Shown in pieces: positions 33,918 to 38,508 of a stretch of 38,508 bases of DNA (within the stretch, counting starts at the first letter, position 1; every line of letters begins with the position of its first letter). The notes beneath the pieces were generated by a model. It was not told the origin of the DNA. It saw only the letters and a program-made list of their open reading frames with translations, and made no database searches. The position numbers were made by a program, and so were the translations under genes. The stretch is from an uncultured Pseudomonadota bacterium (GTDB taxonomy: Bacteria > Pseudomonadota > Gammaproteobacteria > Burkholderiales > Thiobacillaceae): positions 1 to 38,508 of the forward strand of contig CAILNT010000002.1 in NCBI GenBank assembly GCA_903835655.1. The letters are read 5' to 3'.

Positions 33918-34663
33918 ACCAACTCGTTGCCTTCAACTTTGAATCCAGCAACGTCCGTGTCTGCCTGGGTGAAAACGGCGAACCGACGTTTGTCGCAGCC
34001 GACGTGTTGTCTACCCTGAGCCTGGACCGCAAGGCGCTGGAGCGTCTTGACGATGACGAGAAGGGGGTGAATTCAATTCACACCCCTGGCGGGCCGCAGG
34101 ACATGACGGTCGTGAACGAGTCCGGCCTCTTCAATCTGGTGCTTGGCAGCCGCAAGCCCGAGGCCAAACGCTTCAAGCGCTGGGTCACCCACGAGGTGCT
34201 GCCATCCATCCGCAAGACCGGGTCGTATGCGTCAGGCGGGTCAGTTGCCGGATTGCCCGCGCCCACGCAGGACAAGGTCAACGCCATCCTGTCCATCGGC
34301 GAGGCCATTGCCCGTGTCCCGGGCGTGAAGCCAGGCATCGCCATGGCAGCAACGCTCACCGTGATCCACGAGAACACCGGTCTGGCAGTCGACTCCCTGC
34401 GCAAGGTGCTGCCTGCGGCCAACGAGCCGATCTGCAGTCTGAATCCCACCCAGGTCGGCGAACGCGTTGGCATGTCGGCACGCGCCATCAACACCCGGCT
34501 GCAGTCCCTGGGCTTTCAGTTCAAGAACGACCGCGATGAGTGGGAGCTGACTGAGGCGGGCCAGCAGTGGGCAGAAGCGCTTCCGTTTTCGCGCAACGGG
34601 CATTCCGGCTACCAGATCCTCTGGAACCCTGCCGTGACCGATCTGATCCGCGAGGTGGCGTGA
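33914..34663 (+). CDS. BRO-N domain antirepressor-like protein
   Basis: A 249-residue protein. Residues about 1-100 are a BRO-N domain: FNFESSNVRVCLGENGEPTF, FVAADVLSTL, then NESGLFNLVLGSRKPEAKRFKRWVTHEVLPSIRKTGSY. The C-terminal part (about 170-249) has NPTQVGERVGMSARAINTRLQSLGF, a DNA-binding HTH-like region seen in phage antirepressors. It probably regulates gene expression of the element. It overlaps the next start as TGATG. Confidence 0.88.
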   Translation: MNQLVAFNFESSNVRVCLGENGEPTFVAADVLSTLSLDRKALERLDDDEKGVNSIHTPGGPQDMTVVNESGLFNLVLGSRKPEAKRFKRWVTHEVLPSIRKTGSYASGGSVAGLPAPTQDKVNAILSIGEAIARVPGVKPGIAMAATLTVIHENTGLAVDSLRKVLPAANEPICSLNPTQVGERVGMSARAINTRLQSLGFQFKNDRDEWELTEAGQQWAEALPFSRNGHSGYQILWNPAVTDLIREVA

Positions 34664-35499
34664 TGGCACTGCCAATCATCTCCGCCGAAGAACGGCTCAA
34701 GGAGCGCCACAGCGCCAAAGTCGCATTGGTCGGCCCAGCGGGTGTGGGCAAAACCTCCCAACTGCGCACGCTGCCATCAGACACCACGCTCTTTGTGGAT
34801 CTTGAGGCCGGCGACCTGTCCGTGCGCGATTGGCCCGGTGACACGGTGCGTCCGCGCACCTGGCCGGAGTTCCGCGACCTCGTGGTGTTCCTGGCCGGGC
34901 CCATGCCCACCGCCAGTGCTGACCAGGCCTTCTCACAGGCCCACTTCGAGCATGTCTGCACCAAGTTTGGTGACCCGGCGCAACTGGCCAAGTACGACAC
35001 TTACTTCGTTGACAGCCTGACCGTGCTCTCGCGTCTGTGCTTTGCGTGGTGCAAGACCCAGCCGCAGGCCTTCAGCGAGAAGACAGGCAAGCCCGACAAC
35101 CGGGGTGCGTATGGCCAGTTGGGCCAGGAAATGATCACGGCGCTGACGCACCTGCAGCATGTCCGGGACAAGCATGTCATCTACGTCGCCATCCTGGAAG
35201 AGAAGACCGACGACTTCAACCGGCGCTTTTACCAGTTGCAACTGGAAGGCAGCAAGACCGCACTGGAGTTGCCAGGCGTGCTTGATGAGGTCGTGACGCT
35301 GGCCATTCTCAAAGCCGACGACGGCACCAACTACCGGGGCTTTGTCACCCGCGCCGACAACCCGTTCGGGTTTCCGTCCAAGGACCGCAGCGGTCGCCTG
35401 GACGCCATCGAGGAGCCACACCTCGGAAAACTCATCGCCAAGTGCCTGGGCCACAAGCAGGACCCAGTCGCGCCCGCACAGCAAAACCCATCAATTTAA
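34663..35499 (+). CDS. Sak4-like RecA-type ATPase
   Basis: A 278-residue ATP-binding protein of the AAA_24/Sak4 type, phage single-strand annealing and recombination proteins. Walker A is GPAGVGKT (24-31), a strand with DTYFVDSL near residue 110 fits Walker B, and the C-terminal part has GFVTRADNPFGFPSKDRSG. It stands directly before the DUF669 ssDNA-binding gene, the usual partnership. The ATG at 34663 overlaps the BRO-N stop by one base. Confidence 0.85.
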   Translation: MALPIISAEERLKERHSAKVALVGPAGVGKTSQLRTLPSDTTLFVDLEAGDLSVRDWPGDTVRPRTWPEFRDLVVFLAGPMPTASADQAFSQAHFEHVCTKFGDPAQLAKYDTYFVDSLTVLSRLCFAWCKTQPQAFSEKTGKPDNRGAYGQLGQEMITALTHLQHVRDKHVIYVAILEEKTDDFNRRFYQLQLEGSKTALELPGVLDEVVTLAILKADDGTNYRGFVTRADNPFGFPSKDRSGRLDAIEEPHLGKLIAKCLGHKQDPVAPAQQNPSI

Positions 35500-35508
35500 G
35501 GATCCATC

Positions 35509-36153
35509 ATGAACGCCAACACCTCCAGCAACTGGAACGATTTCAACGACGCCGAAGCCCAGCTCGGTGCCTTCGATCTGATCCCCAAGGGCACGATCGT
35601 GCCGCTGCGCATGACCATCAAACCCGGTGGCCATGACGACCACAGCCAGGGTTGGACCGGCGGTTACGCCACCGAGTCCTTTGACACGGGCGCGGTGTAC
35701 CTCGCATGCGAATTCGTCGTCACCGGCGGCCCGTTTGCCAAACGCAAGATGTGGTCGAACGTCGGCCTGCATTCCAAGAAGGGTCCGACCTGGGGCCAGA
35801 TGGGTCGCAGTTTCATTCGCGCTGCGCTCAACAGCTCACGCAATGTCCACCCTCAGGACAACACGCCGCAGGCTGCGGCCGCACGCCGGATCAACAGCTT
35901 CGCAGATCTGGACGGCATCGAGTTCATCGCCCGGGTGGATGTGGAAAAAGATGCAAAGGGTGAAGACCGCAACGTAGTCAAGATCGCCATCGAACCCGAC
36001 CACAAGGACTACGCGGCGTTGATCGGCGGGACGGCCAAGGGTCCGGCAGGCGGCGGCAACTCCGGCGCACCTGCACAGGCAACGCCCGCATTTGCCGCAC
36101 CCGCGCGTGCGGCCCAACCGTCTGCTACCGGCAAACCGTCGTGGGCACAGTAA
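35509..36153 (+). CDS. DUF669-type single-stranded DNA-binding protein
   Basis: A 214-residue protein. Residues about 5-165 resemble the DUF669 phage family thought to act like SSB: GAFDLIPKGTIVPLRMTIKPGG, then TGAVYLACEFVVTGGPFAKRKMWSNVGL and RRINSFADLDGIEFIARVDVEKD. The tail (about 165-214) is rich in A, G and P and ends in KPSWAQ, similar to the flexible tails of SSB-like proteins. Preceded by GGATCC-near AAGGA ribosome binding site. Confidence 0.82.
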   Translation: MNANTSSNWNDFNDAEAQLGAFDLIPKGTIVPLRMTIKPGGHDDHSQGWTGGYATESFDTGAVYLACEFVVTGGPFAKRKMWSNVGLHSKKGPTWGQMGRSFIRAALNSSRNVHPQDNTPQAAAARRINSFADLDGIEFIARVDVEKDAKGEDRNVVKIAIEPDHKDYAALIGGTAKGPAGGGNSGAPAQATPAFAAPARAAQPSATGKPSWAQ

Positions 36154-36165
36154 TGAAAGCCCGCC

Positions 36166-36669
36166 ATGAAATGCTGGGTCTGTTCACGTCAAGCGCGCGG
36201 TTTCGGGCACTCGGAGAACCGGCACCGGGTGGGCGACCCCCGGCGATACCCAATCGACTGGGTGTTCTGCTCACGCCGCTGCCAGGAGGCGTTTCACAAG
36301 CTGTATGGGTCCTGGACCCGGGCGCTGGACCAGGGTCTGCCACCGGAGGCTGCCATGGTTGATGCCACTCCTCTGGAAAAAGCTGCCATGCGCATGTGCC
36401 TGAAGTTCTTCGGCGAAGCGGCCAGTGCGATCGGCTTCGATAAGCCCCTTGGGGCGTACTCGGAAGCGGAAGCGCTGTCGGTGATCGAGGCCATCGTCAC
36501 CGCCTATGTCGACGAGATGGCCGCGCAGCACGAGCGCACCAAGTACCCGAGCGTGCGCATGCCCGGCGCGAAGCCAGTCAATGACCCGATCCGCGAGTCC
36601 GTACCACCGCTGTCTGAGAACCCGTTTTCCGACATGGTGGACGACCTGCCTTGGGAGACGAAACCATGA
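36166..36669 (+). CDS. Zinc-finger phage protein (DUF6511-like)
   Basis: A 167-residue protein whose N terminus has a likely zinc site: CWVCSRQARGF, then WVFCSRRCQEAFH about 30 residues later. The following helices (TPLEKAAMRMCLKFFGEAASAIGFD) and the end NPFSDMVDDLPWE match proteins I associate with the family DUF6511; that name is from memory. Role unknown. It overlaps the exonuclease gene by four bases. Confidence 0.7.
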   Translation: MKCWVCSRQARGFGHSENRHRVGDPRRYPIDWVFCSRRCQEAFHKLYGSWTRALDQGLPPEAAMVDATPLEKAAMRMCLKFFGEAASAIGFDKPLGAYSEAEALSVIEAIVTAYVDEMAAQHERTKYPSVRMPGAKPVNDPIRESVPPLSENPFSDMVDDLPWETKP

Positions 36670-37403
36670 TTGATTTCAACTCTTCGGCCAGTCTCTCGGG
36701 GCGACTCCAGGAACTGGTCGACCAGGCACTGGAAGCCGAGCGCGACGCGACGCCAACACGCGAGTACCTGGGTGCCTCGCGTCTGGGAGCTGCGTGCGAG
36801 CGACAACTGCAGTATGAGTACGCCAAAGCACCGGTGGACCATGGCAAAGGCTTCTCCGGGCGACTGCTGCGCATCTTCGAGCGCGGCCATCGCACCGAGG
36901 ATATGGCGATTCGCTGGCTGCGCATGGCGGGTTTCCACCTCAAGACCGAAGACGCCAATGGCCATCAGTTCGGCTTCTCTGTGGCGAGCGGTCGCCTGCG
37001 TGGCCATGTCGATGGCGTGCTGATTGCCGGGCCTGAAGGCTTTGCCTATCCGTCTCTGTGGGAGAACAAGTGTCTCGGTGCCAAGTCCTGGCGTGATGTT
37101 GAAAAACACAAGCTGGCGGTATCCAAGCCCATCTATGCCGCGCAGATCGCGCTGTACCAGAGCTACCTCGATTTGCACGAACACCCGGCGCTGTTCACCG
37201 CTGTCAACGCCGACACGATGGAGATCTACGCCGAGCTGATCCCGTTTGACGCTGCGCTGGCGCAGCGCATGTCCGACCGCGCTGCACGCGTCATCACTGC
37301 CAGTGAGGCAGGTGATCTGCTGCCGCGCTCATTCACCGATTCCACCCATTTCGAATGCAAGTTCTGCGCGTGGGCAGACCGTTGCTGGAGATCACAACCA
37401 TGA
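36666..37403 (+). CDS. Cas4-like PD-(D/E)XK exonuclease with Fe-S cluster
   Basis: A 245-residue nuclease, probably a phage recombination exonuclease working with the Sak4-like and DUF669 proteins. The active site is Asp116 in GHVDGVL and Glu133-x-Lys135 in LWENKC. Four cysteines, Cys44 in GAACERQ and Cys231, Cys234, Cys240 in CKFCAWADRC, have the layout of the 4Fe-4S cluster in Cas4 and AddB. No other CRISPR genes are present, so it is not a CRISPR component here. The ATG at 36666 overlaps the upstream stop. Confidence 0.85.
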   Translation: MIDFNSSASLSGRLQELVDQALEAERDATPTREYLGASRLGAACERQLQYEYAKAPVDHGKGFSGRLLRIFERGHRTEDMAIRWLRMAGFHLKTEDANGHQFGFSVASGRLRGHVDGVLIAGPEGFAYPSLWENKCLGAKSWRDVEKHKLAVSKPIYAAQIALYQSYLDLHEHPALFTAVNADTMEIYAELIPFDAALAQRMSDRAARVITASEAGDLLPRSFTDSTHFECKFCAWADRCWRSQP

Positions 37404-37636
37404 CCAATGAAAAACACAATCCGCCCGCCGACCTGGTCGGTGAGGCAATGATCGACGCGCGGGAAGCTTCCTTCGCGCTTCGCCTGCCGTATTACTGGTT
37501 CAGCGACCAAGCTATGCGCAAGGCCAAGCGCATTCCCCACTACGAGATTGGAGGTCTGATCCGATACCGCATGTCCGAGCTCACTGCATGGGCCCAAACC
37601 GCCACCGTCCGGGAAGCCCCCAAGGAGGTCGAATGA
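37400..37636 (+). CDS. Small HTH protein
   Basis: A 78-residue protein resembling excisionase-type HTH proteins: DAREASFALRLPYYWFSDQAMRKAKRIPHYEIGGLIRYRMSELTAW. The FALRLPYYWF and IRYRMSEL elements correspond to the recognition helix and wing. It overlaps both neighbours by ATGA. It may regulate the operon or excision. Confidence 0.7.
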   Translation: MTNEKHNPPADLVGEAMIDAREASFALRLPYYWFSDQAMRKAKRIPHYEIGGLIRYRMSELTAWAQTATVREAPKEVE

Positions 37637-38259
37637 TCGACTTCAATGATGCGGACGACACGGCAGGTCTGCAGCGCAACCCGGGTAACGACCAGCAACG
37701 CGACGAGATCCGCGCATCCGTGCTGGCGCAGCTCGAATCGGTGTTGTCCACCATCTTTCCCGCAGGCAAGCTCCGGCGCGGGAAGTTCCACATTGGCGAC
37801 ATCTTGGGCAGCCCAGGCGACAGTCTTGAAATCGTGGTCGACGGCGATAAGGCCGGTCTGTGGACGGACCGTGCAACCGGCGACGGCGGCGACATCTTCG
37901 ATCTGCTGGCGCGGCACATGTCTGCCGACGTGCACGCTGATTTCGCGCGTGTGTTGCAGTACGCCGGCGATCTGGCCGGGCGTGCCAGCCCTGTGCCAGT
38001 ACGCAAAGCCAAACGTGAAGCCCCGGTGGACGATCTTGGCCAGGCTACTGCCAAGTGGGACTACCTGGACGCCAACGGAGCCTTGATCGCCGTGGTGTAC
38101 CGGTACGACCCACCCGGGCAGCGCAAGGAATTCCGGCCCTGGGATGCCAAACGCCGCAAGATGGCACCACCCAACCCACGACCGCTGTACCACCAGCCGG
38201 GGCTGGTTGCTGCCCACCAGATCATTCTGGTCGAGGGCGAGAAGTGCGCGCAGGCCTTG
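37633..38259 (+). pseudogene. Toprim-type DNA primase, interrupted
   Basis: The first 209 residues look like a phage-type primase: KLRRGKFHIGDILGSPGDSL, then GLWTDRATGDGGDIFDLLARH, and the start of the Toprim domain IILVEGEKCAQAL. After this, about 38260, the homology stops and the frame runs into YGGPLSQDNN and a stop at 38358, that is, into foreign DNA. The catalytic DxD part of Toprim and any helicase domain are missing from here. An insertion sequence beginning at about 38260 explains this; the remainder may follow beyond the window. The ATG at 37633 overlaps the previous stop. Confidence 0.75.
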
Positions 38260-38298
38260 TATGGTGGACCCCTGAGTCAAGACAATAATGCAGTTGGT

Positions 38299-38508
38299 TT
38301 AAGCTTTGCACTCGACTTCACTCGCAGCGGATCGGCGCTGCCCCGTTTTTGCCTTTGACTTGGCTGTGGACTTGGCCTTTGACTCACCCTCATCGGCGGA
38401 GGAATCACCTGTGGAGCGCAGCGGAACAGGTGATTCCTCCGGCGTTCCTTTGAATTTGTCCAGGATCATCGCCCCGCCCCCTGTGGCGGTCCGATACACG
38501 ACATCCGG
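38299..38508 (-). CDS. Transposase C terminus, IS3-type (partial)
   Basis: The last 69 residues of a minus-strand protein that continues past the window. The sequence PDVVYRTATGGGAMILDKF followed by a low-complexity tail rich in K, A and S and then GQRRSAA resembles C-terminal ends I know from IS3-family transposases (OrfB, DDE integrase type). The catalytic domain is not in the window. Confidence 0.5.
   Translation of the reverse strand, partial: PDVVYRTATGGGAMILDKFKGTPEESPVPLRSTGDSSADEGESKAKSTAKSKAKTGQRRSAASEVECKA
38398..38440. repeat. 15-bp perfect inverted repeat in the transposase tail
   Basis: GGAGGAATCACCTGT and its exact complement ACAGGTGATTCCTCC flank a 13-base loop. It lies inside the coding end of the transposase, where coding alone would not demand it. 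Confidence 0.7.

Larger units (their letters stand above)
25500..38508. mobile_element. Second phage-like element (partial)
   Basis: Contains a large serine recombinase module, a cargo operon and a phage-type recombination and replication operon. It starts immediately after element 1 and runs past the end of the window. Neither boundary can be fixed. It is not certain that the recombinase module and the plus-strand operon belong to one element. Confidence 0.45.
38260..38508 (-). mobile_element. IS3-family-like insertion sequence, partial
   Basis: Begins near TGGTGGACCCCTGAGTCAAG, which looks like an IS3-type terminal sequence with its GGACCCC element, right where the primase is broken. About 38 bases inside lies the stop codon of a minus-strand transposase. 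The other end is outside the window, so the inverted repeat cannot be confirmed. Confidence 0.55.

Noticed and set aside
36666-37403. CRISPR-associated Cas4
   Set aside because: No repeats, spacers or other cas genes are in the window, and the neighbours are phage recombination genes.

Overview
The window looks like the chromosome of a high-GC betaproteobacterium. The evidence is a DUF3579 gene, a tmRNA whose tag reads ANDETYALAA, the tgt-yajC-secD-secF order and the xseB-ispA-dxs block. No genus can be named from sequence alone. Positions 1 to about 18,475 are ordinary backbone. The rest is a stack of accessory DNA beginning exactly at the 3' end of the tmRNA gene.

Backbone: a RhlE-type DEAD-box helicase; a small secreted DUF192 protein divergent from tgt; yajC, secD and secF for protein export; a DedA membrane protein; a convergent MFS transporter of the fosmidomycin-resistance type. 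Next comes a two-gene sensory operon: a membrane GGDEF-EAL c-di-GMP enzyme with PAS domains and a C-terminal zinc-binding CZB domain, coupled to a soluble hemerythrin-histidine kinase. Then xseB-ispA-dxs (exonuclease VII small subunit and isoprenoid synthesis), rpsT, a 48-bp perfect palindrome acting as a two-way terminator, a DUF3579 gene and ssrA.

Element 1 (about 18,453-25,456, 7 kb) is a P4-like integrated element. It has a tyrosine integrase preceded by a stand-alone arm-binding-domain protein, an AlpA-type regulator, small phage-type genes, a PriCT-2/Toprim/DUF3987 primase-helicase, and three downstream genes including one of 42 codons. GGGGTAAC arm-type repeats, paired at 12-bp spacing, lie inside both ends. 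Eight TGCTAY hexamers form a perfectly mirrored dyad just after the primase-helicase gene and look like an iteron array.

Element 2 (from about 25.5 kb, running off the window) is a second, phage-like element. On the minus strand is a five-gene operon: small protein, DUF2924, a large serine recombinase lacking zinc-ribbon cysteines, and two paralogous HTH proteins. Divergent from it is a three-gene cargo operon: an XRE-ImmA/IrrE fusion, a PIN-domain nuclease and a 754-residue protein I do not recognise. This is the best candidate for an undescribed defence or toxin-antitoxin system. It starts from a clear promoter overlapped by a GCAAGA-TGT-TCTTGC operator. Then follows a tightly overlapping phage recombination/replication operon (HTH, two unknowns, BRO-N protein, Sak4-like ATPase, DUF669 ssDNA-binding protein, zinc protein, Cas4-like Fe-S exonuclease, HTH, primase). 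The primase is cut by what looks like an IS3-family insertion at about 38,260, which continues beyond the window.
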